A stretch of DNA of 64,000 nt from an uncultured Muribaculaceae bacterium (GCA_910583795.1 CAJTZQ010000003.1:1-64000); one strand, 5' to 3'; positions 9,081-18,330 are shown, counted from the first letter of the stretch. Notes: generated by a model from the sequence alone, not told the origin. Program-made: numbers and translations.

Positions 9081-9929
9081 ATGAAATATATTGGTGCTCA
9101 CGTAAGTGTCGCAGGGGGTGTGGCAAACGCTCCCGTGAGAGCTCATGCAATTGGGGCAAAGGCTTTTGCCTTGTTCACTGGCAGCAGCAACAGATGGGTC
9201 TCTAAAGAAATATCTGATGATGAGGTGGAAAAATTCAAAGACAATTGTAATCTGTATGGTTACACCCCTGCCGTAATTCTTCCACACGATAATTTTTTAA
9301 TCAATTTAGGATCTCCCGACGAAAAAAAGCTTGCCATGTCAAGAAAATCATTCCTTGACGAGGTGAATCGCTGTAGCCGTCTGGGTTTAACCATGTTAAA
9401 TTTTCATCCGGGCAGCCATCTCAATGAGCTTGAGGAATCTGATTGTCTTGATCGCATCGCCGAATCCATCAATATAACCTTGAATAAAACTCATGGTGTT
9501 ACCGCAGTATTGGAGAATGTAGCTGGTCAAGGATCTAATATCGGACATACATTCGAACAACTGGCTCATATAATAGACAAAGTGGAAGACAAGACCAGAG
9601 TCGGTGTTTGTATCGATACATGTCATGCCTATTCTGCAGGTTACGATCTCGGCACTGAAGAGGGTTATGAAAACACTTGGAATCAATTTGACAGCATCAT
9701 CGGAAGGAATTATCTAAAGGGGATGCATCTCAACGACGACAAAAGGGAGCTCGGCTCAAGAATAGACCGGCATGCAAGTATCGGACAAGGCACCCTCGGT
9801 AACCAATTCTTCACTCGATTAGTGAATGATCCACAGCTGAACGGGATTCCCATGATTCTTGAAACGCCCGATGAAGATATATGGGCGCAGGAAATTGCTT
9901 GGCTTTACGGGCAAATCAAAACTGAATAA
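9081..9929 (+). CDS. nfo: Endonuclease IV (AP endonuclease)
   Basis: A 282-residue zinc-dependent TIM-barrel enzyme that cuts DNA 5' of abasic sites in base-excision repair. Metal-ligand motifs are all visible: HVSVAGG, HPGSH, LENVAGQG, IDTCHAYSAGYD and MHLND, and a C-terminal ILETP. Length is standard. The sugar transporter gene follows after 22 bases and may be co-transcribed, although no functional link is apparent. Confidence 0.95.
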   Translation: MKYIGAHVSVAGGVANAPVRAHAIGAKAFALFTGSSNRWVSKEISDDEVEKFKDNCNLYGYTPAVILPHDNFLINLGSPDEKKLAMSRKSFLDEVNRCSRLGLTMLNFHPGSHLNELEESDCLDRIAESINITLNKTHGVTAVLENVAGQGSNIGHTFEQLAHIIDKVEDKTRVGVCIDTCHAYSAGYDLGTEEGYENTWNQFDSIIGRNYLKGMHLNDDKRELGSRIDRHASIGQGTLGNQFFTRLVNDPQLNGIPMILETPDEDIWAQEIAWLYGQIKTE

Positions 9930-9951
9930 CAAACAAATAAATAGTACCTAA

Positions 9952-11778
9952 ATGAAAACTAAACCGGATTTAAGCTTCTGGAAACTTTGGAACCTCAGTT
10001 TTGGGTTCTTTGGAGTTCAGATTGCTTATGCACTGCAAAGTGCTAATGTGTCCCGAATATTCACGACCATCGGGGCTGACCCTCACGATTTGAGTTATTT
10101 CTGGATTCTTCCTCCGTTGATGGGCTTACTCGTGCAACCGATTGTCGGCATGATGAGCGACCGCACATGGAACCGTTTCGGCAGGCGTCTCCCCTATCTG
10201 ATTTTCGGCGCAACAATCGCAGTTATTGTTATGTGCCTTCTTCCTAACGCCGGCAGCTTCCAGTTCACGGTGGCAAGCGCGATACTTTTCGGACTGATAG
10301 CTTTGATGTTGCTCGATACATCTATAAACATGGCTATGCAACCCTTCAAGATGCTTGTGGGAGATATGGTCAACGAGAAACAGAAAGGGCTCGCTTACTC
10401 AATCCAGAGCTTTCTTTGCAATGCCGGTTCAGTTGTGGGCTACATATTCCCGATCTGTCTTGGCTGGATAGGAATGCGTAATACGGCTCCATCCGGGGTT
10501 GTGCCTCCTACTGTTATCTGGTCATTCTATATCGGTGCTGCGATATTATTGATATGCGTCATTTATTCTCTTGTTAAAATTAAGGAATGGCCTCCTCATG
10601 TCTACAATGAATATAATGGTGGCGACGAAGCCCCTGCCAAAGGTTCAAACCCCGGTGTAGTCAAACTTCTCAAGAATGCACCTGCAACATTCTGGACGGT
10701 TGGTCTTGTACAATTCTTCTGTTGGTTCGCATTTCTATTCTTATGGACCTACGCAACAAACACTGTGGCATTCAAAGCGTTTGACACCCCTACTACGGAG
10801 AGTGTCGTAGGTATAAAGGATGGTGACAAACTCTATGAAGCTAAAAATCTTCTTATCGGTGATTCTGTGCTTATAGTAAGCCATGGACATGCACTTGCAG
10901 AGGGAGTCAAGGCGGGAGGAATCTTCTATCCCGCATCTCAGATTGTCATTAATGGAAACGACACGATTGTGAACGGACATCAAATTTTAAATAATGAAAA
11001 CGGCGAGGCAAAAGCTGCCTACGGAAGAGTTATCAGCGATGTCAATTCTCTTTCCGTAGACGGACAGTCTGTAGCTGACTTCAGCAACGTAGAACTTGTT
11101 GATTATCTTTCCAGACTTCAGGGTCCGGTAAAACTTACTGAAGCTGCAATCGTGGCACATGGCTCCGACGGATCTCTTTCAATTGAAGATGCTTCTTCTC
11201 ATGATATTTCAAATGCCGCCAACTGCAGCTATGAGACAAAGACTGTCTTGAATTCCGCCACCCCGCAATATAACGATGCAGGCAACTGGGTTGGTCTGCT
11301 TTATGCAATTCAGGCTTTGGGGTCTGTTGTCTGGGCTGTTATCCTTCCCAAATTCAAGAGTCGTAAATTCTCTTACTCTCTAAGCCTTGTTCTTGCAGGA
11401 ATAGGCTTTATCATGATGTCATTCCTGACAAACCAATACCTTCTCTTTATTGCATTCATATTGATTGGATGTGGTTGGGCAGCGATGCTTGCTTGGCCAT
11501 TCACCATCCTTACCAACTCTCTCAAGAGTGGAAACATCGGTGCTTATCTCGGTCTCTTCAACTGCACAATCTGCATTCCTCAGATTGTTGCAGCCCTTGC
11601 CGGTGGATGGATTCTCACATTGCTCAGCAAACCGGGAGAACTTGCTCCGGAATACATGATGATGATGATTGCCGGTATTTCAATTATCATCGGTTCGGTT
11701 TGTGTATTCTTCATCAAGGAAAACAAATCATCAGAAACTGCTCCGGTTGAAACACCTCTTGAAAGCGAGAATATCTGA
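9952..11778 (+). CDS. SLC45/GPH-type MFS sugar transporter with a large extra loop
   Basis: A 608-residue major-facilitator protein. The start (LSFWKLWNLSFGFFGVQIAYALQ) and the loop MSDRTWNRFGRRLPY match Bacteroidota SLC45-like transporters, probably proton-coupled disaccharide or glycoside importers. The family is usually about 430-460 residues. The excess is a polar insert of about 160 residues (roughly 275-440, positions 10774-11272) between the seventh and eighth membrane segments, predicted to lie in the periplasm. Its repeated short strands (IKDGDKLYEA, VINGNDTIVNG) suggest a beta domain. A perfect 20-bp hairpin terminator follows. Confidence 0.8.
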   Translation: MKTKPDLSFWKLWNLSFGFFGVQIAYALQSANVSRIFTTIGADPHDLSYFWILPPLMGLLVQPIVGMMSDRTWNRFGRRLPYLIFGATIAVIVMCLLPNAGSFQFTVASAILFGLIALMLLDTSINMAMQPFKMLVGDMVNEKQKGLAYSIQSFLCNAGSVVGYIFPICLGWIGMRNTAPSGVVPPTVIWSFYIGAAILLICVIYSLVKIKEWPPHVYNEYNGGDEAPAKGSNPGVVKLLKNAPATFWTVGLVQFFCWFAFLFLWTYATNTVAFKAFDTPTTESVVGIKDGDKLYEAKNLLIGDSVLIVSHGHALAEGVKAGGIFYPASQIVINGNDTIVNGHQILNNENGEAKAAYGRVISDVNSLSVDGQSVADFSNVELVDYLSRLQGPVKLTEAAIVAHGSDGSLSIEDASSHDISNAANCSYETKTVLNSATPQYNDAGNWVGLLYAIQALGSVVWAVILPKFKSRKFSYSLSLVLAGIGFIMMSFLTNQYLLFIAFILIGCGWAAMLAWPFTILTNSLKSGNIGAYLGLFNCTICIPQIVAALAGGWILTLLSKPGELAPEYMMMMIAGISIIIGSVCVFFIKENKSSETAPVETPLESENI

Positions 11779-11801
11779 TAAACACCTATCTCAAATCATA
11801 C

Positions 11802-11849
11802 ATAAACACAAGAGATGCATCCTGCTCCAGATGCATCTCTTGTGTTTAT
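11802..11849. terminator. Perfect 20-bp bidirectional terminator
   Basis: ATAAACACAAGAGATGCATC (11802-11821) and its exact reverse complement (11830-11849) enclose an 8-base loop. It lies between the transporter gene and the convergent yraN gene. Confidence 0.8.
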
Positions 11850-11934
11850 AATAATCTTAAAAATTTGGATAAAGAATGGAGTGTGGCGAACGAAGTGAGC
11901 ACATCCATCGTCCATCAAACATCAATCAAAATAA

Positions 11935-12315
11935 TTATCGCAGCAGGGGCGATACAAAAGCATCTTCGAATACCTCTACGGAATAGTCATCAAAATCTCC
12001 CGTCAATGCAAAGATGTCATATCTATATTCAAAATCCCCTTGTAAAGACTTCAGATAAGCGTCGGCACCTCGTGCCATACTTTTCATTTTATCCAACGTC
12101 ACAGCATCTGCCGCCGACATGTCTCTTCCACTGCGCGCCTTCACCTCTACAAACACGATAATATTACCGGTCTGGGCTATGATATCGATCTCTATGCGAT
12201 GATGCCTCCAGTTCCTCTCCTTGATAGCGTAACCTTTTGAAATATAAAACTCCGCAGCCTTGTCCTCAGCAAATTTGCCGAATGCAAGGTCGCGGAGTTT
12301 GTTTTCTTTTTTCAT
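11935..12315 (-). CDS. YraN family (UPF0102) nuclease-fold protein
   Basis: A 126-residue protein with the restriction-endonuclease-like core of UPF0102: GKFAEDKAAEFYISKGY, then RIEIDIIAQTGNIIVFVEVKARSG, giving the E-x(n)-D-x(n)-EVK catalytic pattern. The family's role is unclear (DNA repair or uptake-related). A hairpin repeat element separates it from nadC upstream on the same strand. Confidence 0.85.
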   Translation of the reverse strand: MKKENKLRDLAFGKFAEDKAAEFYISKGYAIKERNWRHHRIEIDIIAQTGNIIVFVEVKARSGRDMSAADAVTLDKMKSMARGADAYLKSLQGDFEYRYDIFALTGDFDDYSVEVFEDAFVSPLLR

Positions 12316-12330
12316 TGAGGAGCGTTTTGA

Positions 12331-12494
12331 TAAGTACCTACGAAAAATAAATGTGCATATGATTGGCTTATAGTGTGAGCGAGATATGAAGCCGTGAAGA
12401 TGGAATTATGGGGTTCCATAACGACTGATGAACGGCTTTATAGGTTGCCGCGATATATGGCTGGCATGTGTTCATTTATTTCCGTAGGTACTTA
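12331..12494. repeat. Hairpin repeat element, copy C (164 bp)
   Basis: Terminal inverted repeats TAAGTACCTACG (12331-12342) and CGTAGGTACTTA (12483-12494) are perfect. The interior is self-complementary over most of its length, and the tip is GGAATTATGGGGTTCCATAA, a 6-bp stem with a GGTT loop. The tip sequence is shared with the copies at 15897, 21277 and 46789. The element contains no ORF. Confidence 0.75.
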
Positions 12495-12498
12495 AAAA

Positions 12499-13347
12499 TT
12501 AAAATGCCTTAAACGACATGTCAAGACCTTTTACACTGTGGGTAAGCGCACCTACAGAAATAAAATCTACACCGGCTTCTCCATATTGACGCAGATTCTT
12601 GATGGTTATACCGCCAGACGATTCTGTTTCCATCGTTCCATTGACAAGCGCTACCGCCTCTTTGGTAAGTTCAGGAGTGAAGTTGTCAAACATGATTCTG
12701 TCTACACCACCTATTGCCATAACCCTGCGGATATCGTCAAGGGAACGCACCTCAACCTCAATTTTGAGATCTTTGCCATGCTCTTTGCAATATTCTCTTG
12801 CCCGTTCGATAGCTTTCTCTATGCCTCCGGCGAAATCGATATGATTGTCTTTTATAAGAATCATATCAAAAAGACCGATACGATGATTGGTACCTCCACC
12901 GATCTTCACAGCCTCTTTCTCCATGATTCGCATTCCCGGAGTGGTCTTGCGGGTATCAAGCACCTTAGTGTGCAGACCTTCCAATTCATCCTGATACTTG
13001 CGTGTCATTGTTGCCACACTGCTCATGCGCTGCATGATATTAAGCATCGTCCTTTCAGCAATAAGAAGAGAACGCACGGGTCCTTCGGCAGTGAAAGCGA
13101 TGTCTCCAGGTTTCACTCTCGCTCCGTCTTCAATCATGACATTCATCTTGATAGAAGGATCCACTTTATGAAGCACCTTTTCAGCCTCCTTGACTCCGGC
13201 AAGCACACCTTCCTCTTTAATGATCAGGCGTGAACGCCCCATGGCGTCGGCAGGTATGGTTGACAAAGTTGTATGATCACCGTCGCCGATATCCTCTGCA
13301 AATGCGAGGTCGAGCAATTGATTGATAAGTTCCTCTTTTGTTTCCAT
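12499..13347 (-). CDS. nadC: Nicotinate-nucleotide pyrophosphorylase (carboxylating)
   Basis: A 282-residue quinolinate phosphoribosyltransferase, which makes nicotinate mononucleotide from quinolinate and PRPP in de novo NAD synthesis. Seen motifs are VLDTRKTTPGMR, a GGTNHRIGLFDMILIKDNH block and the C-terminal IDFISVGALTHSVKGLDMS. Length is standard. It is transcribed from a promoter that overlaps, on the opposite strand, that of rlmH. Confidence 0.93.
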   Translation of the reverse strand: METKEELINQLLDLAFAEDIGDGDHTTLSTIPADAMGRSRLIIKEEGVLAGVKEAEKVLHKVDPSIKMNVMIEDGARVKPGDIAFTAEGPVRSLLIAERTMLNIMQRMSSVATMTRKYQDELEGLHTKVLDTRKTTPGMRIMEKEAVKIGGGTNHRIGLFDMILIKDNHIDFAGGIEKAIERAREYCKEHGKDLKIEVEVRSLDDIRRVMAIGGVDRIMFDNFTPELTKEAVALVNGTMETESSGGITIKNLRQYGEAGVDFISVGALTHSVKGLDMSFKAF

Positions 13348-13377
13348 TGTTGTTTTTTGTAATTTTGCACAAAGTTA
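13337..13377. promoter_or_regulatory. Overlapping divergent promoters of nadC and rlmH
   Basis: For rlmH, TTTG (13337-13340), 19 bases and TAATTTTG (13360-13367). For nadC, a minus-strand TAACTTTG (13377-13370). The two -7 boxes are only three bases apart. Confidence 0.6.
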
Positions 13378-13386
13378 AGAAAATTT

Positions 13387-13860
13387 ATGGAAATAGTACT
13401 TTTGACAGTGGGGAAAACCACACAATCATACGTGCAAGCAGGTATTGATGAGTTCACCAAACGACTCAAACGCTATATACCCTATAAAATCGAATGTCTG
13501 CCCGACATAAAAGGCACTAAATCCATGACTCCGGAAATGCAAAAAGAGAAGGAAGGGGAAATGATATTAAACAGCCTTACTTCAGCCGACCAATGTATTC
13601 TTCTGGATGAGCATGGAACACAGTTCACATCCGTGGAATTTGCCGGACAAATGCAGAAGCTAATGGCTTCCGGAAGAAAGCGCGGGGTATTCGTTGTGGG
13701 CGGACCCTACGGATTTTCAAAAGATGTATACAAAAGAGCTGACTCTAAAATATCTCTCTCAAAAATGACATTTACCCACGAGATGATACGGCTTTTCTTC
13801 ACTGAACAAGTCTATCGGGCAATGACCATATTAAAAGGGGAGCCTTACCATCATGAGTAA
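13387..13860 (+). CDS. rlmH: 23S rRNA pseudouridine-1915 N3-methyltransferase
   Basis: A 157-residue SPOUT methyltransferase acting on helix 69 of 23S rRNA in assembled ribosomes. The hallmark VVGGPYGFS is near residue 105, followed by SLSKMTFTHEMIRLFFTEQVYRA. Length matches RlmH exactly. It is monocistronic, convergent with the DoxX-family gene. Confidence 0.95.
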   Translation: MEIVLLTVGKTTQSYVQAGIDEFTKRLKRYIPYKIECLPDIKGTKSMTPEMQKEKEGEMILNSLTSADQCILLDEHGTQFTSVEFAGQMQKLMASGRKRGVFVVGGPYGFSKDVYKRADSKISLSKMTFTHEMIRLFFTEQVYRAMTILKGEPYHHE

Positions 13861-13877
13861 AACTCCCCCTCTAATCC

Positions 13878-13902
13878 TCAACGTTCGCTTCCTGAACGTT
13901 GA
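13878..13902. terminator. Short hairpin between convergent genes
   Basis: TCAACGTTC (13878-13886) pairs with GAACGTTGA (13894-13902) around a 7-base loop. It lies between rlmH and the stop of the DoxX-family gene. No long T run follows, so terminator function is moderately supported. Confidence 0.4.
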
Positions 13903-13903
13903 A

Positions 13904-15220
13904 TTAATCATTTATGTCTTCATTGATCCTCTTTTTCCTCTTTTTAGGTGTATAGATATGGTGAAGTCTCGGTGTAAACGACAATACTATAAGGACTCCC
14001 ATAACAATCAGGTATATATATATGCAATTACGGAGAATGCGACCATTGTCTACTGAGAAATTACGTGCGTCATAGGTTGTATTCGGTTGTAGGAAGTCGT
14101 CGATATTTATAGCATACAGAGTGCTTTTCCACACCACATTCCCGTTTTCAAGATATACAACACCTGGATTACCCCTTACCACCTCTTTTATCTGGGTATC
14201 GTCGGCGGTATAGATAGGATAACTTGCCATTGAAAGATCTTCCCAATTAGCTATTTCCTCAGGAGAACCTGAAACCACGGCAATCATGGTGATATTGTTT
14301 TTCAACGACCATTCATAAAGTGAATTCAATTTCCATGTAGTGGCAGGAGAAACGGCTTTCAGGTCGGGCATCATTATAATCAACTCTTTCCCTTCTCTGA
14401 CAATGGCATCTTCTGTATCATCGTCTTCGCTGTCTTTACTCCAGATTCTAAGATTTTTGGATTCGCCCGCTTTTTCCACAGAAGATTTGGCACCATCGGA
14501 GGTTATTTCCTTGCGATCAACAAACGTCCATCCTTCAGATTCATCGGGCAACACGTCATTTTCTCCGAATTCCGCTCTCTCCCCGTCTTTTTCATAAATA
14601 AAAAGATATTGCGGTACATCACTCGCTACCGAATTATAATCAACAAGTTGTTCACCAACTTTATAAGACCGGAAATCAATTAAAGGTTGAGAAAGGTATC
14701 CCAAAAGCTCTATTGTCAGAATAAACAGTCCCGACACAACGAATGCTATCCACTGCAGAGCGGGGGTTATCAGGCATAGACTAAGTTTGTTGTACTTCAA
14801 TAGCCATACAATCCCTGCGGTCAATGCAACATTTTTCCAAAAGGTAGCCCAATTTGAAATCACAAGTGCATCCCCGAAGCATCCACAATCGGCAACAGGG
14901 TCGCTTATAGCAATCCAGAATGTCAGGGGCAACATGAATGCCATTATAATGGATGCTAAAATTGTACCCGAACGCCTGAAACATCCAAACAACAGGAAGA
15001 TACCTGTCATAAATTCAAGAGCACACAGACCAAACACCCCCACCAAAACCAAATTCGGCCATAGTGAGAGCGACATGACTCCCAAATAGTCATTCACTTT
15101 ATAGAGTGTGCCCCACGGATCTATCGCTTTTGCAAATCCGGAAAAAATAAAGACACCACCTATTATAATGCGAAAAAGCCATGTCACCAGTGAAATCCAT
15201 TTCGCCGATTCAGTCTTCAT
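13904..15220 (-). CDS. BT_3928-like DoxX-family membrane protein
   Basis: A 438-residue inner-membrane protein. Residues 1-150 form a four-helix DoxX domain (FIFSGFAKAIDPWGT; FLLFGCFRRSG), a MauE/DoxX-like redox membrane module. Residues 190-390 form a soluble domain with a thioredoxin-like look (LIIMMPDLKAVSPATTWKLNSLYEW) but no CxxC. A last membrane helix precedes a very basic tail. The architecture is that annotated as BT_3928 family in Bacteroides. It overlaps the DUF1599 gene by 11 bases, so the two form an operon. Confidence 0.75.
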   Translation of the reverse strand: MKTESAKWISLVTWLFRIIIGGVFIFSGFAKAIDPWGTLYKVNDYLGVMSLSLWPNLVLVGVFGLCALEFMTGIFLLFGCFRRSGTILASIIMAFMLPLTFWIAISDPVADCGCFGDALVISNWATFWKNVALTAGIVWLLKYNKLSLCLITPALQWIAFVVSGLFILTIELLGYLSQPLIDFRSYKVGEQLVDYNSVASDVPQYLFIYEKDGERAEFGENDVLPDESEGWTFVDRKEITSDGAKSSVEKAGESKNLRIWSKDSEDDDTEDAIVREGKELIIMMPDLKAVSPATTWKLNSLYEWSLKNNITMIAVVSGSPEEIANWEDLSMASYPIYTADDTQIKEVVRGNPGVVYLENGNVVWKSTLYAINIDDFLQPNTTYDARNFSVDNGRILRNCIYIYLIVMGVLIVLSFTPRLHHIYTPKKRKKRINEDIND

Positions 15221-15770
15221 AATGCAACTTTATAAGTGCGAAAAGCGCATAGTTGATCATATCCATATAGTTGGCATCAACTCCCTCGCTGATGAGGGTC
15301 TTCCCGTTATGATCTTCTATCTCCCTGGTTCGTAGAAGTTTCTGAAGGATGATATCTGTAAAACTTGATATACGCATATGCCTCCAAGCTTCATCATAAT
15401 CATGATTCTTATTGAGCATCAAGGCAGTAGAATCTGCAATTGCCTTATCATAAAGGGCTGTCGCCTTTTCATGGCTTATATATTCCCCCGGACCCAATGC
15501 AAGCTGGATCAAGGCAATTGCACAATAATTCACGATCCCTATAAATTCCGGCTCAATTCCTTCATTTACTTTCGCAGCTCCTTCACCTTTCTCTTCAATC
15601 GAACGGATACGACGTGCTTTAATATATATCTGATCTGTCAGACTTGACGGACGCATCACTCTCCATGATGTGCCATAATCAGACATTTTTTTCACAAATA
15701 TATCTTTACAGAGTGCAGTCATTGCCGCGAACTCCTTGACTGTATCATGTTTTTGGGTTACTGATTCCAT
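15210..15770 (-). CDS. DUF1599 domain protein
   Basis: A 186-residue protein with two tandem copies of a helical motif: DYGTSWRVMRPSSLTDQIYIKARRIRSIEEKG at about residues 32-63 and DYDEAWRHMRISSFTDIILQKLLRTREIEDHNG near 125-156 (shown in parts in this entry only as landmarks SWRVMRPSSLTDQI and AWRHMRISSFTDII). This is the DUF1599 pattern, related to nucleotide-binding MazG-like folds; function unknown. It starts the operon with the DoxX-family gene. A minus-strand TAATTTTG box lies at 15818-15811. Confidence 0.75.
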   Translation of the reverse strand: MESVTQKHDTVKEFAAMTALCKDIFVKKMSDYGTSWRVMRPSSLTDQIYIKARRIRSIEEKGEGAAKVNEGIEPEFIGIVNYCAIALIQLALGPGEYISHEKATALYDKAIADSTALMLNKNHDYDEAWRHMRISSFTDIILQKLLRTREIEDHNGKTLISEGVDANYMDMINYALFALIKLHYED

Positions 15771-15896
15771 TTTGTTTAATTTTTACACCGAAGGTTAAAC
15801 AACTTCACTGCAAAATTACTAAATTCTTTGAAAAATATCCTCATACATTATGCTTGTGACACAATAATTATTTAAATTTGCATATTGAAGTGTTTA

Positions 15897-16059
15897 AGAA
15901 ATTGGTTAAATTTATTTGTCGAAGGAATTGAGAGGATTTGTCGAGTAGATTTTTGATATTTATGATGGAGTTATGGGGTTCCATAATGACTGAATAAATA
16001 TCATAAAGATGCCGACAAAGACCTCAATGACAAGACAAAATAAATTTTAAACAATTTCT
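15897..16059. repeat. Hairpin repeat element, copy A (163 bp)
   Basis: The ends AGAAATTGGTTAAA and TTTAAACAATTTCT are near-perfect inverted repeats. The arms pair almost throughout (ATTGAGAGGATTTGTCG with CGACAAAGACCTCAAT; TGATATTTAT with ATAAATATCA), and the tip is GGAGTTATGGGGTTCCATAA. It is about 90 percent identical by eye to the copy at 21277-21439. It sits in the divergent gap before the agmatine deiminase gene. Confidence 0.8.
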
Positions 16060-16070
16060 AAAACTTCATA

Positions 16071-16104
16071 GAAGTTGTTTAAACTTTTTCTTTTTCAAGA
16101 TTTC
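16071..16104 (+). repeat. Half-copy of the repeat family used as a gene leader
   Basis: GAAGTTGTTTAAACTTTTTC and the following CAAGATTTC match the left arm of the copy at 48328-48527 (TTTAAACTTTTTCTATTTTAAGATTTC). The half-copy ends exactly at the ATG of the agmatine deiminase gene. Confidence 0.5.
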
Positions 16105-17148
16105 ATGAGAACTTTTCTTCCGGAATGGGCTCCCCAAGAGTCTATCCTAATGGCTCTCCCTACAGCAAATACCGATTGGTGTTATATTCTCGACGAGGCA
16201 CGAAGTCAATATGAGCGTATGATTCATGCGTTTACAGACGAAGGCGTACACGTGGTTCTTTTATGTCATGATGCCGATGAAGCAAAAGACGTCCTTAAAA
16301 ATTGTCGTCAGGAATTAATAACATACGTCACATGTGAATATAACGACACCTGGACGCGAGACTATGGTCCACTGTCAGTCGTAAAGAATGACCGACTCAG
16401 GGCTTTGGATTTCGGGTTTAACGGCTGGGGATTGAAATTCGCTTCTGACAAAGATAATCTTGTAAATCTCCAATTGTCTGAAAAATATGTAGTTTCGCCG
16501 GAAATTTATCGCAACGAGCGCGATTTCGTTCTGGAAGGGGGATCTGTAGAAACAGATGGTCATGGCACTTTACTTACGACTACCAGATGTCTCTGCTCTC
16601 CAAACAGGAACGGCGGTCTTTCTAAAAAGGATGTGGAAAATCAATTACAGCATCGCCTTGGTGTTAACCATGTCCTTTTTCTTGATTATGGCGCCCTTGA
16701 AGGGGATGACACCGACTCCCATATCGACACACTCGCCCGCATTGCTCCTGAAAACATTATTATTTTCACAGGATGCAGGAATGTCGATGATTCTCAATTC
16801 GAAGAACTCTTGAAGATGCGGGCGCAGCTGACGATGTTTCGGAATGCGGAAGGTGGACCGTTTAATCTTGTGGAACTTCCTCTTCCGGATGCAATTTATG
16901 ATGAAAACGGTAACCGACTTCCTGCAACATACGCAAATTATCTGATAACTGACAAAGTTATCTTCATGCCGACTTATCGCCAGCCGGCAAACGATACTTT
17001 GGCAATGCAGACAATTAAAATAGCATTCCCCGACCACAAAATTGTCGGCATAGACTGTACTACCCTCATAAAACAACATGGTTCCTTGCATTGCGCAACC
17101 ATGCAAATTCCTCAAAATCTCTTTAACTCCGCTATTTATGATAGATAA
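16105..17148 (+). CDS. aguA: Agmatine deiminase (agmatine iminohydrolase)
   Basis: A 347-residue enzyme of the guanidine-modifying superfamily that converts agmatine to N-carbamoylputrescine and ammonia. Catalytic landmarks are visible: NDTWTRDYGP (Asp), LEGGSVETDG (Glu), DDTDSHIDTLAR (His) and GSLHCATMQIP (Cys nucleophile near the C-terminus). An ATG ten codons upstream (16075) lies inside a repeat remnant, so I chose MRTFLPEW, which matches the family's start. It overlaps the amidase gene by 11 bases; together they make putrescine from agmatine. Confidence 0.88.
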   Translation: MRTFLPEWAPQESILMALPTANTDWCYILDEARSQYERMIHAFTDEGVHVVLLCHDADEAKDVLKNCRQELITYVTCEYNDTWTRDYGPLSVVKNDRLRALDFGFNGWGLKFASDKDNLVNLQLSEKYVVSPEIYRNERDFVLEGGSVETDGHGTLLTTTRCLCSPNRNGGLSKKDVENQLQHRLGVNHVLFLDYGALEGDDTDSHIDTLARIAPENIIIFTGCRNVDDSQFEELLKMRAQLTMFRNAEGGPFNLVELPLPDAIYDENGNRLPATYANYLITDKVIFMPTYRQPANDTLAMQTIKIAFPDHKIVGIDCTTLIKQHGSLHCATMQIPQNLFNSAIYDR

Positions 17149-18091
17149 TTATAATCTCTCTTCAGAAGAGGAGAATCTTAATCAAAACCGTGATTCCCAG
17201 CCTTCTGACAACAATATTATCAGAATCGGTGTCGTTCAACATTCCTTTACTTCCGATGTGAATGCCAACCGCCGACGCAACCTTGCAGCGATCGAAAGTC
17301 TGGCAGCGGATGGAGCACAATTGATTGTGCTCTCCGAGCTCCATGATTCATTGTATTTCTGTCAATGCGAAAATGTGGAAAACTTCCGTTTCGCCACTCG
17401 CCTTGAAGATTTTGCAAATTTCTATTCTGATGCGGCTGCAGAAAATAATGTGGTGCTCGTCACAAGTGCATTTGAACGTCGTGCTCCAGGACTTTATCAT
17501 AACACAGCCGTGGTGTTTGACACCGACGGTTCTATCGCCGGGAAATATCGCAAAATGCATATCCCAGATGATCCGGGGTTCTATGAGAAATTTTATTTCA
17601 CTCCCGGAGATATAGGGTTTGAACCTATCAACACTTCTCTCGGACGCCTCGGTGTACTCGTTTGCTGGGATCAATGGTATCCTGAGGCAGCCAGGATTAT
17701 GGCGATGAAAGGTGCTGAAATGCTGTTCTATCCTACTGCTATCGGCTGGAATCCCGACGATCCTCAAGACGAGAAAAATCGTCAACGTGAGGCTTGGATC
17801 ACCATACAACGCAGTCATGCCGTTGCTAACGGACTCCCCGTCATCAGCGTAAACCGTTGTGGTTTTGAAGAGGATCCTTCCGGTCAGACTTCCGGCATCG
17901 ATTTCTGGGGCTCAAGTTTTGTTGCCGGTCCTCAGGGTGAGATTCTCGATATGGCTCCCGACAATGCACCGGAAGAATTTATTGTGGAAATAGACAAAAC
18001 ACGCACAGAAAATGTGCGTCACTGGTGGCCGTTCCTCCGTGACCGCCGTATAGATTTCTATAACGGAATCACATCCCGATTCCTTGATTAA
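17138..18091 (+). CDS. aguB: N-carbamoylputrescine amidase (nitrilase family)
   Basis: A 317-residue carbon-nitrogen hydrolase. The Glu-Lys-Cys triad is seen in LSELHDSLYF, GKYRKMHIPDDPGFYEKFYF and VLVCWDQWYPEAAR. The family hydrolyses N-carbamoylputrescine to putrescine, CO2 and ammonia; pairing with agmatine deiminase supports this assignment. The longer ORF begins at 17078 inside the upstream gene; MIDNYN at 17138 is preferred, giving a short translational overlap. A strong terminator follows. Confidence 0.88.
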   Translation: MIDNYNLSSEEENLNQNRDSQPSDNNIIRIGVVQHSFTSDVNANRRRNLAAIESLAADGAQLIVLSELHDSLYFCQCENVENFRFATRLEDFANFYSDAAAENNVVLVTSAFERRAPGLYHNTAVVFDTDGSIAGKYRKMHIPDDPGFYEKFYFTPGDIGFEPINTSLGRLGVLVCWDQWYPEAARIMAMKGAEMLFYPTAIGWNPDDPQDEKNRQREAWITIQRSHAVANGLPVISVNRCGFEEDPSGQTSGIDFWGSSFVAGPQGEILDMAPDNAPEEFIVEIDKTRTENVRHWWPFLRDRRIDFYNGITSRFLD

Positions 18092-18122
18092 TAAGTCATC
18101 CTCTCCATTAAAATCGCAATAT

Positions 18123-18163
18123 AAAGAATGTGTCCGCATAAACCATCTGCGGACACATTCTTT
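18123..18163. terminator. Perfect 16-bp hairpin terminator
   Basis: AAAGAATGTGTCCGCA (18123-18138) and TGCGGACACATTCTTT (18148-18163) enclose a 9-base loop, followed by GTTTTAAT. It ends the agmatine operon. Confidence 0.8.
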
Positions 18164-18261
18164 GTTTTAATCATAGCAATAAACCGGCTAAATTGAATAT
18201 TTCCTTCATCCTTAAATCAATCTTTCTGTGCAAAGTCAAAAGAATCTCTAACGGATGTGTC

Positions 18262-18330
18262 CAATTATCAATTTTCTATTATCAATTATCACTCTTCACC
18301 CTTCACTCTTGATTCTTCACTCTTAACCCT
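18262..18330. repeat. Low-complexity tandem repeat tract
   Basis: Degenerate units of ATTATCAATT followed by CACTCTTCACC / CACTCTTGATT / CACTCTTAACC. It runs into the 3' end of the DUF4491 gene and encodes that protein's polar tail. Similar tracts are common between Bacteroidales genes. Confidence 0.55.

Noticed and set aside
11876..11908. Similarity between GAGTGTGGCGAACGAAGTGAGCACATCC-like text here and near 50107
   Set aside because: Only about 25 bases match loosely and no repeat boundary is visible, so a shared element is not supported.
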